Below the pieces are notes generated by a model. That model worked only from the letters and a program-made list of their open reading frames with translations. It made no database searches and was not told the origin of the DNA. A DNA stretch of 64,000 nucleotides from an uncultured Pontibacter sp. (GTDB lineage: Bacteria > Bacteroidota > Bacteroidia > Cytophagales > Hymenobacteraceae), in assembly GCA_947499125.1 (NCBI GenBank), contig CANMMP010000001.1:744001-808000 (forward strand), given 5' to 3'. Shown here piece after piece: positions 8,308 to 18,546 of the stretch. Numbering within the stretch: position 1 is the stretch's first letter; every line of letters begins with the position of its first letter. The position numbers and the translations under genes were made by a program.

Positions 8308-11114
8308 CTTACTATCTCTACCCAGCCTTTATACTTTTTAAAGGCATTCGCCGGATCAATGGTAAAGAACTCTACCTGTGCCTCGTAGTAGTATACGCCA
8401 TCAGTCAGGCGGTTGCCTTTGGAGTCGATGCCCGGCCAGTTAATGTTCGGATCATTGCCTTCAAACACCTTATTTCCCCAACGGTTAAACACTGTGAATT
8501 TGATAGACTTGATGAACTGCGAGCGCTCATCCGGCGTGAAAATATCGTTCAGGTTATCGCCATTCGGGGTGATGATGTTCGGCAGCATAAAGAACAGGCA
8601 GTTGTCCTTGCATTCTTCGTTACTGTATGCGCTTTCCACATCGTTCATGTCGGTGGCTGTAACCACATAGCAACCCGCAAACGACTCCAATCCGGTATGC
8701 GTGTAAGTGTTGATATTGCCTGGCACCTGCGCTATCTCAGTATAATCTGTCTGGCCCGGGCCTTTGAAGTATACCGTAAAGTGTTTTATCTCATCGGTAC
8801 AATCTCCGGTTACCTGTGGCTCCCAGTTCAGCACATTCTCGTATGGCGGGTCCGTAGGGTCAGCTAAAAACTCTTCGCAATTCAGTTCGTCCAGCATTAA
8901 AATTGGTGGACAAACCAGTTTCGGCAATTCAGCACACACCTGCTGGCTATTGTTCAGCAATGGCTCATCTATACCGGACAACTGGTAGGTACCACTGGCC
9001 TGCACATAATAGCAGTATACTTTGCCACGCTCCAATGGTGCACTTTCGGTTCCGGTATCGGTAAATGTTCCGCTGGTTGGGCCGGCATTCACTTCCGCAA
9101 TGGCTGTAAATGTTCCGGATGTACCCTCGCGCCTGTAAATGGTATGCGGCAGTATCTCGTTCTTCCAGGGCACATTGTAGTTCCAGGTAAGCACCACATT
9201 TTTAGTCTCAGTAGCAGATGGTTGCACTGTTAAGTATACACTGGAAGCCGAGGTAGTATCGCGCAGCACAGTAGGCGGCCCTGCTGTTGTAGCAGACTGG
9301 TAGAACTCTAGTTTATACCTGTAAGCATTATCTACTGTGTTCAGGCCGGTATCTGTAAAAGTAGTATCAGCCAGGTTTCTTGTTCTTGCTGCTGTTATTT
9401 CTACATAGCCTGTTGTAGCATCTTCCTGACCTACTTTACGATACAGGCGATACTCAAACGGAGGGGTCAGTTTATCGATCTTGCTTGGCTGTGTCCACTT
9501 AACTACAATGGTGCCGTTGGTAGTGCTTGTATTAGTTACGCTTACATTGGTGATGTACGGGATGTCCTGGTCCACCATGATGCATACCTCGCGACTGGCT
9601 ATACTTTTACCACGGCCCGGCGACGGAAACTCAGCATAAATAATGTAGCAGTATTGCACGCCTGCCTGCAGGCCCTGGCCATTGTTGTCATCGGTATAGG
9701 TTGTCGGCCAGTTTCCATTACTATCCTTTCCTACTTCATCTATAAACACATAGCCTGTACTTGCCGGTACTCCGGTTTCGCACCTGTCCGGCATATAGCC
9801 CGAAGGCCCTTCGCGGCGGTAAATGCGCATGGTCACAGCATTCTGGCAGATGTATCTATCCCAGTTCAGTACCACAGACCTGTCTCCTCCTTCGGCACGC
9901 AGGTTTTGTGGCGGCGGACCAACCACACGTATGTTCCATGGCTGCAGGTCGGCAAGTTTATTCGGAGAGTTCGGTTCTTTGTCTTCTGCTTTAAAGATTA
10001 CCTGGTAAGGTCGCTCGCGCACATCGGAGCATTCGGTTGCCCAGGTAAAGCGGCCGGTAGCAAGCCCCGGAGAATTGGTTAGTTGCGTAAAGCTGGCACG
10101 CGGCGCTGTGCCGCCCAAACCCGGCTGTAAAATACCGCTAAATGCTGTTAACCTGATCTGGTCATTATCGGCATCCGTAGCCCGAACTATACCTGTAAAG
10201 GTTTCGCCTGCAATAATACAGGTATCCAAAGGCTCTAGCACTGGTGGTTCGTTCGGAATATCTTTTACCAGAATCTGCATATCGCGTACCACCTCGCCGA
10301 GTTTAATACGACCTCCGCTGCTGGTAACACGCCATTCTTCTACTACAAAAGCTACGTTGTATTCACCGGTTCGGCAGGGTGCATCCCATACCATTTGCCC
10401 GGTTAAAATATCGAGTGTAAATGTTGCGGTACCTGTACCTGCCGAGTTCTGGCAGTTAAATGTGCGGTCGGGCAAAGTATAGCCTGGCACCGAAGTAATA
10501 TTTCCGGCCAGGTCGGTGCGCTGTGGCACGCGCAGTTTAAAGGCAAGGCTGTCACCGTCTACGTCGTAAGCGCCAGGGTTATGCACAAATTTCTCACCCA
10601 CATTGGCCTGGTCAATAGGTGGCACGGTAAGCACCGGAGTACTGTTTATACGCAGTGCACTTATAGTTAAAGTAGTGCTGATCAGGAACGATACCTGTTC
10701 AGAAGGCGGCGAAATGTTCAGGATGCCGGGGTTACGGTTTATACCATCCCAGGAAACCACATAGCGGCCATCGCTCCGGTAAGTATATTCCCATTTATAA
10801 ACGTTGCGGTCGGTCTGGTTGCCTATACTGGGTCCCCGGTTTACACCGGTTTCGCGGTTAACGGTAACCGTGTTACCATCTCCCATTTTAATATCAACGG
10901 TAGGGTGGTCGGCAGTAGAGCCTTCATCCATGTAAATGATCATGGTGAAGAAGTAACGACGGGCCTGCGGGTTTGGAGTCGTATCACGTTTAGCGGTGAT
11001 GTCTCCGGCCCTTATGTGTGTCGCCTGTGCCTCAGTAAGTGTTCCCAACAGCAATATCAACAACCACAACAAACTACCTGGCAACAGGCACCGTAAGCGT
11101 AGACTTTTTGGCAT
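8304..11114 (-). CDS. Large secreted protein with T9SS type B sorting domain
   Basis: I place the start at 11114, where MPKSLRLRCLLPGSLLWLLI begins a good signal peptide; the open frame reaches back to 11249 but that extension looks non-coding. The result is about 936 residues. The front part contains Ig/cadherin-like repeats, seen as paired motifs around PPIDQANVGEKF and EPPVLEPLDTCIIAGETF. The middle has several fibronectin type III-like modules (VTNTSTTNGTIVVKWTQP, NVVLTWNYNVPW). The end, from LPNIITPNGDNLNDIF through FNRWGNKVFEG to DGVYYYEAQV and KGWVEIVR, is a gliding-motility-type C-terminal domain (type B signal). It is exported by the type IX system whose sortase homologue is at 55-60 kb. 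Likely a surface adhesin or matrix protein. Confidence 0.88.
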   Translation of the reverse strand: MPKSLRLRCLLPGSLLWLLILLLGTLTEAQATHIRAGDITAKRDTTPNPQARRYFFTMIIYMDEGSTADHPTVDIKMGDGNTVTVNRETGVNRGPSIGNQTDRNVYKWEYTYRSDGRYVVSWDGINRNPGILNISPPSEQVSFLISTTLTISALRINSTPVLTVPPIDQANVGEKFVHNPGAYDVDGDSLAFKLRVPQRTDLAGNITSVPGYTLPDRTFNCQNSAGTGTATFTLDILTGQMVWDAPCRTGEYNVAFVVEEWRVTSSGGRIKLGEVVRDMQILVKDIPNEPPVLEPLDTCIIAGETFTGIVRATDADNDQIRLTAFSGILQPGLGGTAPRASFTQLTNSPGLATGRFTWATECSDVRERPYQVIFKAEDKEPNSPNKLADLQPWNIRVVGPPPQNLRAEGGDRSVVLNWDRYICQNAVTMRIYRREGPSGYMPDRCETGVPASTGYVFIDEVGKDSNGNWPTTYTDDNNGQGLQAGVQYCYIIYAEFPSPGRGKSIASREVCIMVDQDIPYITNVSVTNTSTTNGTIVVKWTQPSKIDKLTPPFEYRLYRKVGQEDATTGYVEITAARTRNLADTTFTDTGLNTVDNAYRYKLEFYQSATTAGPPTVLRDTTSASSVYLTVQPSATETKNVVLTWNYNVPWKNEILPHTIYRREGTSGTFTAIAEVNAGPTSGTFTDTGTESAPLERGKVYCYYVQASGTYQLSGIDEPLLNNSQQVCAELPKLVCPPILMLDELNCEEFLADPTDPPYENVLNWEPQVTGDCTDEIKHFTVYFKGPGQTDYTEIAQVPGNINTYTHTGLESFAGCYVVTATDMNDVESAYSNEECKDNCLFFMLPNIITPNGDNLNDIFTPDERSQFIKSIKFTVFNRWGNKVFEGNDPNINWPGIDSKGNRLTDGVYYYEAQVEFFTIDPANAFKKYKGWVEIVR

Positions 11115-11264
11115 ATAGGTAGGATTAGGCAGTAAACAAAGGTATAACTTTAACTTAATTTTCCATTTTTTGTTACTTAATAAGTCATAATTGCACGCAT
11201 TTAGGCGCTTAAACGGAGCACATATATCGCACAATTTAGATTTATTCAAAATATGAGCTTAAAA

Positions 11265-11295
11265 TTGTTTTGTACAAGGTGCTCATGTACCTTTG
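11265..11295 (+). promoter_or_regulatory. Promoter of sdhCAB
   Basis: TTG (11265-11267), a 20-nt spacer, then TACCTTTG (11288-11295). This matches the Bacteroidota -33/-7 pattern TTG...TAnnTTTG and lies 44 bp before the sdhC ATG. Confidence 0.7.
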
Positions 11296-11338
11296 AGAAT
11301 TAAAAAAAGCTTATTTATTCAACCTTTAACAAATACAG

Positions 11339-12019
11339 ATGAATTGGTTTACTAAAACGTTTTCCAGTACACTCGGACGTAAGTACATCATGGCGATCAC
11401 GGGGCTGTTCCTCTGCTCTTTCCTGGTGGTGCACCTTGTGGGTAACCTCACGCTTTTTTACAAGGATGGCGGCGAGGCCTTTAACATTTACTCTCATTTC
11501 ATGGCTAACAACATTGTTATACGTGTAATGGAGGTAGTATTGGTGTTAGGTTTCCTGTTTCATATTTATGATGCGCTCGTACTGACGCGGCGCAACAAGG
11601 CAGCCCGTCCTGTAGGTTACGCAGAAAGCCGTCCGCAGGAAAACAGCACCTGGTCTTCCCGTAACATGGGCCTGCTTGGTACCGTTATCCTGGTGTTCCT
11701 GCTGGTGCACCTGTGGAACTTCTTCGTACCTGCCCGCTTCGGCGATCTGGAAGGCGTTCCTAACAAAGAATACCTGAACCTGTACAGCGAAGTTGCTCTT
11801 GCCTTTAAAAACCCAATTTACGTGGCGCTTTACGTGATCTCTATGGTTGCGCTGGCTTACCACCTGATCCACGGTTTCCAGAGTGCATTCCAGTCGCTGG
11901 GCCTTACGCATAAAAAGTATACGCCATTTATCCAGAAGTTTGGTTACGCCTTCTCTGTGATCATCTGCCTTGGCTTCGCAGCTATACCGCTATACTTCTT
12001 CTTCTTCATCGAGTTATAA
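11339..12019 (+). CDS. sdhC: Succinate dehydrogenase cytochrome b subunit (b558 family)
   Basis: 226 residues with five predicted membrane spans and conserved His residues in or near them (VVHLVGNL, FHIYDALV, VHLWNFF, YHLIHGF), as expected for the diheme cytochrome b558 anchor. It is the single membrane subunit of a type B succinate dehydrogenase/fumarate reductase; no sdhD exists here. It passes electrons from SdhB to menaquinone in the inner membrane. First gene of sdhCAB with its own TTG-N20-TACCTTTG promoter; sdhA follows after 20 bp. Confidence 0.95.
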   Translation: MNWFTKTFSSTLGRKYIMAITGLFLCSFLVVHLVGNLTLFYKDGGEAFNIYSHFMANNIVIRVMEVVLVLGFLFHIYDALVLTRRNKAARPVGYAESRPQENSTWSSRNMGLLGTVILVFLLVHLWNFFVPARFGDLEGVPNKEYLNLYSEVALAFKNPIYVALYVISMVALAYHLIHGFQSAFQSLGLTHKKYTPFIQKFGYAFSVIICLGFAAIPLYFFFFIEL

Positions 12020-12039
12020 TTAAGCTGATATAGTTTACT

Positions 12040-13974
12040 ATGATATTAGATTCAAAGATCCCGGAAGGCCCATTAGCCGAAAAGTGGGACAAACATAAAT
12101 TTAATGTGAAGCTGGTAAACCCGGCTAACAAACGTAAATACGAGATTATAGTAGTAGGTACCGGTCTTGCCGGTGCGTCTGCTGCTGCAACCCTTGGCGA
12201 ACTTGGCTATAACGTAAAAGCTTTCTGCTTCCAGGACTCTCCGCGCCGTGCACACTCTATTGCGGCACAGGGTGGTATTAACGCTGCTAAAAACTACCAG
12301 AACGATGGCGACTCAGTTTTCCGTCTGTTCTACGATACCATTAAAGGTGGTGACTACCGTGCACGTGAGGCAAACGTTTACCGTCTTGCACAGGTATCTG
12401 TCAACATCATCGACCAGTGCGTGGCGCAGGGTGTTCCTTTTGCGCGCGAATATGGCGGTCTGCTGGCTAACCGTTCGTTCGGTGGCGCGCAGGTATCGCG
12501 TACGTTCTACGCTCGTGGCCAAACCGGACAGCAGCTGTTACTGGGTGCATACTCAGCGCTTAACCGCCAGATAGCTTACGGCAAAGTAAAGATGTACCCG
12601 CGCACCGAAATGCTTGACCTGGTAATGGTTGATGGCAAAGCGCGTGGTATCGTGGTTCGTAACCTGATCACAGGTAAGATCGAATCGCATAGTGCACATG
12701 CGGTGGTATTGGCAACAGGTGGCTACGGTAACGTATTCTTCCTGTCAACCAACGCGATGGGTTCTAACGCTACGGCAGCCTGGAGAGCACACAAAAAAGG
12801 TGCTTTGTTCGCTAACCCTTGCTTTACTCAAATTCACCCGACCTGTATCCCGGTATCGGGCGGTTACCAGTCTAAGCTTACGCTGATGTCGGAGTCGCTT
12901 CGTAACGATGGTCGTGTTTGGGTACCTAAAACAGTTGAGATAGCGCAGCAATTAAGAAGCGGCCAGATAACGGTTAACGATATCAAAGAAGAAGACCGAG
13001 ATTACTACCTGGAGCGTAAATACCCTGCCTTCGGTAACCTGGTACCACGCGACGTGGCATCACGTAACGCGAAGCTTGTTTGCGACGAAGGACGTGGTGT
13101 AGGTTCATCCGGCCTAGCCGTATACCTTGACTTTGCCGATGCGATCAGACGCGAAGGTCAGCCTGCTATTGCAGCAAAGTATGGTAACCTGTTCGAGATG
13201 TATGCGAAGATCACGGACGAAAACCCGTACGAAAGACCAATGCGCATTTACCCGGCAGTACATTATACTATGGGTGGCCTTTGGGTAGACTATAACCTGA
13301 TGACCAACATCCCGGGCTTATACGCTACCGGTGAGGCAAACTTCTCTGACCACGGTGCTAACCGCTTAGGTGCTTCTGCCCTGATGCAAGGTCTGGCGGA
13401 TGGTTACTTCGTGATCCCTTATACTATCGGTGATTACCTGGCACAAACTCCTTACGACAAAGTAAGTATTGACCACCCGGCATTTAAAGAAGCTGAACAG
13501 GCTGTAATAGCTAAAAACAACCAGCTGCTTTCTATCAACGGTACCCGTACTGTCGACGATTTCCATAAGGCACTTGGCCAGATCATGTGGGACCATTGCG
13601 GTATGGCACGTAACGCCGAAGGCCTTCAGTTTGCTAAGCAGGAGATCCGTAAGCTGCGCGATGAGTTCTGGAGAGATGTTAAAGTTGTTGGTGTAAACGA
13701 AGAACTGAACATCACACTGGAAAAAGCGAACCGTGTTGCTGACTTCCTGGAGCTTGGTGAGCTGATGGTAGATGACGCCCTGAACAGAAATGAGTCTTGT
13801 GGTGGTCACTTCCGTGAGGAATACCAGACGCCTGAGAACGAAGCCCTGCGCGATGACGAAAACTATACTTATGTAGCTGCCTGGGAGTTTACAGGTGTAG
13901 GCAACGAGCCGGTACTGCATAAGGAAGAACTCGAATTCGAGAACGTGAAGCTAACACAGCGTAGCTATAAGTAA
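12040..13974 (+). CDS. sdhA: Succinate dehydrogenase flavoprotein subunit
   Basis: 644 residues. The dinucleotide-binding segment [18 protein letters not shown] lies near residue 36, and [14 protein letters not shown] near residue 70 holds the His that carries covalent FAD in this family. The substrate-binding segments [10 protein letters not shown] and [10 protein letters not shown], and the C-terminal [15 protein letters not shown] signature, are intact. The enzyme oxidises succinate to fumarate in the citric acid cycle. Codon choice is close to the optimum set seen in highly expressed genes, and the 7-mer AACTATA that crowds other genes is rare here. sdhB follows after 92 bp that contain a repeat element. 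Confidence 0.97.
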   Translation: MILDSKIPEGPLAEKWDKHKFNVKLVNPANKRKYEIIVVGTGLAGASAAATLGELGYNVKAFCFQDSPRRAHSIAAQGGINAAKNYQNDGDSVFRLFYDTIKGGDYRAREANVYRLAQVSVNIIDQCVAQGVPFAREYGGLLANRSFGGAQVSRTFYARGQTGQQLLLGAYSALNRQIAYGKVKMYPRTEMLDLVMVDGKARGIVVRNLITGKIESHSAHAVVLATGGYGNVFFLSTNAMGSNATAAWRAHKKGALFANPCFTQIHPTCIPVSGGYQSKLTLMSESLRNDGRVWVPKTVEIAQQLRSGQITVNDIKEEDRDYYLERKYPAFGNLVPRDVASRNAKLVCDEGRGVGSSGLAVYLDFADAIRREGQPAIAAKYGNLFEMYAKITDENPYERPMRIYPAVHYTMGGLWVDYNLMTNIPGLYATGEANFSDHGANRLGASALMQGLADGYFVIPYTIGDYLAQTPYDKVSIDHPAFKEAEQAVIAKNNQLLSINGTRTVDDFHKALGQIMWDHCGMARNAEGLQFAKQEIRKLRDEFWRDVKVVGVNEELNITLEKANRVADFLELGELMVDDALNRNESCGGHFREEYQTPENEALRDDENYTYVAAWEFTGVGNEPVLHKEELEFENVKLTQRSYK

Positions 13975-14066
13975 TGATTAATTAATAATTAGGAATGAAT
14001 AATGGGTCTGAAACAGACGATTTTAAATTCTTAATTCGTAATTCTTAATTCGTAATCAATAAAAAG
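13975..14066. repeat. Repeat-rich spacer between sdhA and sdhB
   Basis: Contains a perfect tandem 14-mer AATTCTTAATTCGT (14026-14039 and 14040-14053) and a GTCTG-AAA-CAGAC hairpin (14006-14018). Inverted AATTAGGAAT-like sequence lies to the left (about 13985-13996). It looks like a small dispersed palindromic element inserted inside the operon. Confidence 0.6.
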
Positions 14067-14855
14067 ATGGCTGGAAGTAATCCAAATGCTAAACCAATGG
14101 ACCTGACACTAAAGGTTTGGCGCCAAAAAGATAAAAACTCAGCAGGTGCTATGGTAACATACCCTGTTAAAGGTATCTCCCCGGACATGTCGTTCCTGGA
14201 AATGCTGGATGTACTGAATGAGGACATTCTGCGCAGAGGCGAAGATCCTATCGCATTCGACCACGATTGCCGTGAAGGTATCTGCGGTATGTGTAGCTTA
14301 TACATCAACGGCCGTCCGCACGGTCCGGAGCGCGGTACTACTACGTGCCAGCTGCACATGCGCCACTTCAACGATGGCGATACGATAACGATAGAGCCAT
14401 GGAGAGCAGCTGCTTTCCCGGTACATAAAGACTTGGTAGTGGATCGTTCGGCTTTCGATCGTATTCAGCAGGCTGGTGGTTATGTATCTATCAACACAGG
14501 TGGTGTACCGGATGCCAACGCTATTCCTATCGGCAAATCTATCGCTGATAAGGCTTTTGATGCTGCGACCTGTATCGGTTGCGGAGCTTGTGTAGCGGCT
14601 TGTAAAAATGCTTCGGCTATGCTGTTCGTGTCTGCTAAAGTATCTCAGATGGCTATGCTGCCACAAGGTAAAGTAGAAGCTAAAACACGTGTAGAGAACA
14701 TGGTTGCCCAGATGGATGTGGAAGGCTTTGGAGCCTGTTCTAACACAGGTGCCTGCGCCGCTGAATGCCCGGTTGGTATATCGCTGGAGAACATTGCCAT
14801 AATGAACAGGGAATACCTGTCAGCTAAGGCAACATCAGAGAACGTATTAGCTTAA
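14067..14855 (+). CDS. sdhB: Succinate dehydrogenase iron-sulfur subunit
   Basis: 262 residues. The plant-type 2Fe-2S ligands lie at about 68-90 (CREGICGMC ... TTTCQLH). The 4Fe-4S/3Fe-4S ligands are in [13 protein letters not shown] (about 169) and [14 protein letters not shown] (about 223). It links the flavin of SdhA to the haems of SdhC. All expected cysteines are present. Last gene of the operon; a hairpin terminator lies 25 bp after the stop. The 92-bp spacer from sdhA is wider than usual for this operon and carries repeats. Confidence 0.97.
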   Translation: MAGSNPNAKPMDLTLKVWRQKDKNSAGAMVTYPVKGISPDMSFLEMLDVLNEDILRRGEDPIAFDHDCREGICGMCSLYINGRPHGPERGTTTCQLHMRHFNDGDTITIEPWRAAAFPVHKDLVVDRSAFDRIQQAGGYVSINTGGVPDANAIPIGKSIADKAFDAATCIGCGACVAACKNASAMLFVSAKVSQMAMLPQGKVEAKTRVENMVAQMDVEGFGACSNTGACAAECPVGISLENIAIMNREYLSAKATSENVLA

Positions 14856-14881
14856 TTTAGCTATACTTTAAACTATAAAAG

Positions 14882-14912
14882 GCGGTAGCAGCAATGCTAT
14901 CGCTTTTTGTTT
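14882..14912 (+). terminator. Terminator of sdhCAB
   Basis: GCGGTAGCA, a GCAA tetraloop and TGCTATCGC, followed by TTTTTG. Confidence 0.8.
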
Positions 14913-15063
14913 TATAGGCCTTTATACTTTATTATTGCACTTAAATTATAGGTTATAGCTGTTTATACTTTACTTACAGGCTGCCTCAGCCTCTTTATAA
15001 ATTCGCTACAACTATAACTTTGCTACCATAATCCGGTTTATAGTAGTATACAAACCACAGCGT

Positions 15064-15588
15064 ATGATCACATTAATTTCAGGTACCAACAGACCTGAAT
15101 CTAACAGTATAGCTATAGTCAATCTGTATGCTGAACTACTGAGAAAGCATAACGAGCCTTACCAGATACTTGACCTGGCAGAGCTTCCTCCTGATTTTAT
15201 AGTTTCTGCACTTTATAGTAATACAGGTAAAAATGAGCAGTTCAATAAGCTGGCTTCTATGGTCGCCAATTCTGATAAGTTCGTGTTTGTAGTACCTGAG
15301 TATAATTCCTCTTATCCTGGCGTGTTGAAAGCCTTTATTGATGGCCTCTCCTACCCTAATACTTTTAAAGATAAGAAAGGGGCTCTGATCGGGCTATCAT
15401 CGGGCATGCAGGGCAGTGGGCTTGCGTTAAGCCACCTGACCGACGTGTTGCATTACCTGGGCATGCATGTAATGGCTATGCGCCTTAAACTGGCTCATAT
15501 CGAAAAGAACTTTAATGGCGAGCAGCTCACGAACCAACTATACCAGGAATTACTGGAGCAGCATATCGAGCAACTGATCAGGTTTTAG
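15064..15588 (+). CDS. NADPH-dependent FMN reductase family protein
   Basis: 174 residues with a flavodoxin-like fold. The N-terminal phosphate-binding loop SGTNRPESNS, VPEYNSSYPGVLKAFIDGLS in the middle and LIGLSSGMQGSG are the hallmarks of the NAD(P)H-dependent FMN reductase/chromate reductase/azobenzene reductase group. It probably reduces quinones or other small electrophiles using FMN; the physiological substrate cannot be inferred. Single gene on the plus strand, convergent with ftsZ, with a perfect palindromic terminator between. A TAACTTTG -7-like element lies at 15015-15022. Confidence 0.9.
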   Translation: MITLISGTNRPESNSIAIVNLYAELLRKHNEPYQILDLAELPPDFIVSALYSNTGKNEQFNKLASMVANSDKFVFVVPEYNSSYPGVLKAFIDGLSYPNTFKDKKGALIGLSSGMQGSGLALSHLTDVLHYLGMHVMAMRLKLAHIEKNFNGEQLTNQLYQELLEQHIEQLIRF

Positions 15589-15620
15589 CAACAACTATAG
15601 TTTAGTCTATACCTATAAAA

Positions 15621-15654
15621 ACAGAAGAGCCGGCTGATCAGCCGGCTCTTCTGT
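15621..15654. terminator. Bidirectional terminator between FMN reductase gene and ftsZ
   Basis: A 34-bp perfect palindrome with 17-bp arms, beginning ACAGAAGAGCCGGCTGA. Flanking A- and T-tracts make it usable from both sides. Confidence 0.92.
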
Positions 15655-15672
15655 TTTTATCTTAAGTAAAGC

Positions 15673-17202
15673 TTAGTCTACATTATCGTGCAGGAAGCTG
15701 TTATTACCTAATATTTCGTTATCGTCGTTCAGGTTGAAGCGGGAAATATTGCGCTCAGATGAATGAGCCACTGACTCGAACGCTACATTGCGACGCAGGT
15801 AAGCCGGCACTTCCAGTTTTTCTTTCAGGGCTTCTGAAGAGAACTCTGTGCTGCTCATTTCACGAAGCTTTCTGCGACGCTCTTCTGCTCTGCGCAACAT
15901 CATTTCTTTTTCTTCCTGCTCACGCGCAGCCAGTTCATCTACCTTTGGGGCCGGGAAGCTGTTTTCAGGAGCTTCGCCTGCACCAAGCTCAAACACGATA
16001 CGTGTGGCCGGCTGCTGCTGCGGCTGCTCCGGTCTGCGAACAGACTCAGTGTGCTGTTGCTGCTGAGGCATTGGAGCCGGTGCCGGAGCCGGCTGTACTG
16101 GTGCCGGGGCAACTACCTGCTTCGGTACAAATGTATTTACTTCTACTATTTCAGGTTTAGCATTCTCATTAACGATAGGCTTCTGGCTCTCCAGGTCGAA
16201 CACTGTTTTTTTAGGCTCCATCAGGTTATCAGAATTGCTGGCAAAACCTGTAGCAATAACTGTTACCCTGATGCTCTGGCCAAGCGACGAATCGATACCG
16301 TGACCGAAGATAACTTCAGCGTCCTGGCCTGCTTTCTCCTGAATGTATTCAGTGATCTCAGTCAGTTCGTCCATTTCCAGTTCAGCCTGCTCACCAGACA
16401 TGATGGACAGAAGAATTTTCTGGGCACCATGTATATCGGTGTTGTTAAGCAATGGAGATGAAAGAGACTCTTCTGCAGCACGTAGTGCACGGCCTTCTCC
16501 TTCTGTTATCGCAGAACCCATCACTGCGGCACCAGAATCTTTCATTACCGTTTTAACGTCTTCAAAGTCAACGTTCACTTCAGCTGTTACTGTAATAATT
16601 TCAGCTATAGATTTAGCTGCTGTAGTTAACACGTTGTCAGCTTTAGCAAATGCCTCACGTATCGTCAGGTTACCGAACATCTCGCGTAGCTTGTCGTTCA
16701 GGATTACCAGGATCGTATCGCAGTTTTCGCTCAGTTCTTTAACACCGTCTTCGGCAGCCTGCTTCTTTTTGCGGCCTTCGAAACCGAAAGGAGCTGTAAC
16801 GATGCCTACAGTAAGTATACCAAGTTCTTTAGCTACTTTGGCAATTACCGGTGCAGCACCTGTACCGGTTCCACCACCCATACCAGCTGTAATAAACACC
16901 ATTTTAGTATCGGTGCTTAACATCTCACGGATCTCTTCCTTACTTTCCAGAGCTGCATGGCGACCTTTTTCAGGGTTTGCACCTGCACCAAGTCCTTCGG
17001 TCAGGTTCTGGCCGATAGCAAGTTTGGTTGGTACGCTGCTACTTTTTAAGGCTTGCGCATCGGTGTTGCATATGATAAACTCTACATCTTTGATGCCCTG
17101 GCTATACATATGGTTCACAGCGTTGCTTCCACCGCCCCCGACACCAATCACCTTTATTATAGACTTACTGCTTGACGGTAAGTCGAAAGTGTACATGCTC
17201 AT
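15673..17202 (-). CDS. ftsZ: Cell division protein FtsZ
   Basis: 509 residues. Tubulin-like GTPase that polymerises into the Z ring. The GTP-binding segments VGGGGSNAVN near the N-terminus and GGGTGTGAAP at about 108-117 are intact, as is the T7 region NVDFEDV. A Pro/Gln-rich linker (about 350-410) is followed by a tail with VPAYLRR (near 468) and an end reading NNSFLHDNVD, typical of Bacteroidota FtsZ. It is the last gene of the division cluster, 26 bp after ftsA, and is closed by a palindromic terminator. Confidence 0.98.
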   Translation of the reverse strand: MSMYTFDLPSSSKSIIKVIGVGGGGSNAVNHMYSQGIKDVEFIICNTDAQALKSSSVPTKLAIGQNLTEGLGAGANPEKGRHAALESKEEIREMLSTDTKMVFITAGMGGGTGTGAAPVIAKVAKELGILTVGIVTAPFGFEGRKKKQAAEDGVKELSENCDTILVILNDKLREMFGNLTIREAFAKADNVLTTAAKSIAEIITVTAEVNVDFEDVKTVMKDSGAAVMGSAITEGEGRALRAAEESLSSPLLNNTDIHGAQKILLSIMSGEQAELEMDELTEITEYIQEKAGQDAEVIFGHGIDSSLGQSIRVTVIATGFASNSDNLMEPKKTVFDLESQKPIVNENAKPEIVEVNTFVPKQVVAPAPVQPAPAPAPMPQQQQHTESVRRPEQPQQQPATRIVFELGAGEAPENSFPAPKVDELAAREQEEKEMMLRRAEERRRKLREMSSTEFSSEALKEKLEVPAYLRRNVAFESVAHSSERNISRFNLNDDNEILGNNSFLHDNVD

Positions 17203-17228
17203 ACTTATTTCTCCTGCTCTGTTATGGG

Positions 17229-18536
17229 TTAGTAACTTTGTTTGTTATTATCTATGTCATCAGACAGAAGGCTCTTTATCTTATCCATAAAGCTGCTGCC
17301 TCCTTCTTTAGGGCTCTGTTTCTGAGCCGCTTTGGTATACTCTTTTACTTGCGGAACATCTGTCAGCTGTTCGCCGCGCTGGTCAATCGACTCGTAACCT
17401 GCCAGCACCAAACCTACGCTGGTTGCGTACATCGGGCTCTTCACGGCATCTACTTTCGATTTACCTAGGTGCTCATTCGGATAGCCAATGCGGGTATCCA
17501 TACCGGTGTTATACTCTACCAGTTGTACCAGATTCTGCAGTTGCGAACCACCGCCAGTTATTACAATACCGGCAGCCAGGCTGTTGCCATATCCCGAACG
17601 AACGATCTCAGCCAGTACTAACTCCACGATCTCTTCCATTCTGGCTTCGATGATGTAAGCAAGGTTTTTAAGAGAAATCTCCTTCGGAGTACGGTCTCTC
17701 AGGCCTGGTATTGATACGATCTCGTTTTCAGAGGCTTCGTGTGCAATGGCTTTGCCAAACTTAACTTTTAGCTGTTCCGCCTGGTTCTGCATTACCATAC
17801 AGCCCTGCTTAATATCGGACGTAATGATATTGCCTCCGAAAGGAAGAACTGCTGTATGACGGATTATATTGTCTTTAAATATCGCAATGTCCGTTGTGCC
17901 ACCACCAATATCTACTAAAGCAACACCTGCTTCACGCTCTTCATCACTCAACACCGACATACACGAAGCCAACGGCTCCAGTATAAGCTGATCTATAGTT
18001 AAGCCGGCACGGGCAACGCATTTTTTAATGTTGTTGATAGCGTTGGTCTGTGCTGTAATTACATGGAAGTTACCTTCCAGGCGCACGCCAGACATACCAA
18101 CCGGGTCAGTTATACCTTCTTCGTAATCAACTTTATACTCCTGTGGCATCACGTGTATGATCTCGCTGCCCGGAGGTGTAACCAAACGGTACATATCATC
18201 CTTCAGGCGCTTCACATCATCAACCGTAATTTCGTTATCGGTTACGGCACGTGTAATGCTGCCATTGTGCTGCAAACTCTTAATATGCTGTCCGGCAATA
18301 CCCACGTTTACAAGTCCAATGTTAATATCAGCCTGTGCTTCAGCCTGGGTTACCGCTTTTCTGATAGCTTCTACCGTTTTATCGATGTTGCTAACTACGC
18401 CACGTACCACACCTTCCGATGCAGCTTTGCCCATACCAAGGATCTCCAGTTTACCGTACTCATTTCTCCGACCTACAAGTGCGCAAACTTTGGTTGTGCC
18501 AATGTCCAAGCCTACTACTATTTTGTCGTTCTGCAT
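17229..18536 (-). CDS. ftsA: Cell division protein FtsA
   Basis: 435 residues. Actin-like ATPase that tethers FtsZ to the inner membrane and recruits later division proteins. The phosphate 1 motif VGLDIGTTKVCALVG starts at residue 8, the second phosphate motif VALVDIGGGTTDIAIF is near 205, and GIVITGGGSQLQNL near 325 is the adenosine site. A C-terminal extension ends in SSFMDKIKSLLSDDI, which could be the amphipathic membrane-targeting helix. It lies 10 bp after ftsQ and 26 bp before ftsZ. Confidence 0.97.
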   Translation of the reverse strand: MQNDKIVVGLDIGTTKVCALVGRRNEYGKLEILGMGKAASEGVVRGVVSNIDKTVEAIRKAVTQAEAQADINIGLVNVGIAGQHIKSLQHNGSITRAVTDNEITVDDVKRLKDDMYRLVTPPGSEIIHVMPQEYKVDYEEGITDPVGMSGVRLEGNFHVITAQTNAINNIKKCVARAGLTIDQLILEPLASCMSVLSDEEREAGVALVDIGGGTTDIAIFKDNIIRHTAVLPFGGNIITSDIKQGCMVMQNQAEQLKVKFGKAIAHEASENEIVSIPGLRDRTPKEISLKNLAYIIEARMEEIVELVLAEIVRSGYGNSLAAGIVITGGGSQLQNLVQLVEYNTGMDTRIGYPNEHLGKSKVDAVKSPMYATSVGLVLAGYESIDQRGEQLTDVPQVKEYTKAAQKQSPKEGGSSFMDKIKSLLSDDIDNNKQSY

Positions 18537-18546
18537 ATCTGTATAT

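Noticed and set aside
11115..11249. N-terminal extension of the T9SS type B protein to 11249
   Set aside because: The added 45 residues place a polar, Cys/Lys-rich stretch before a clear signal peptide that starts at 11114.
13366..13920. 184-codon minus-strand open frame opposite sdhA
   Set aside because: It is a shadow of sdhA codon bias; no conserved motif and no ribosome binding site.
14026..14053. CRISPR-like direct repeat
   Set aside because: Only two adjacent copies of a 14-mer without spacers; no cas genes in the window.
16343..17290. Long plus-strand open frame (315 codons) opposite ftsZ
   Set aside because: It is antisense to the strongly conserved ftsZ gene, is Ser/Ile/Val-rich as expected from reverse reading, and has no start region or family signal.
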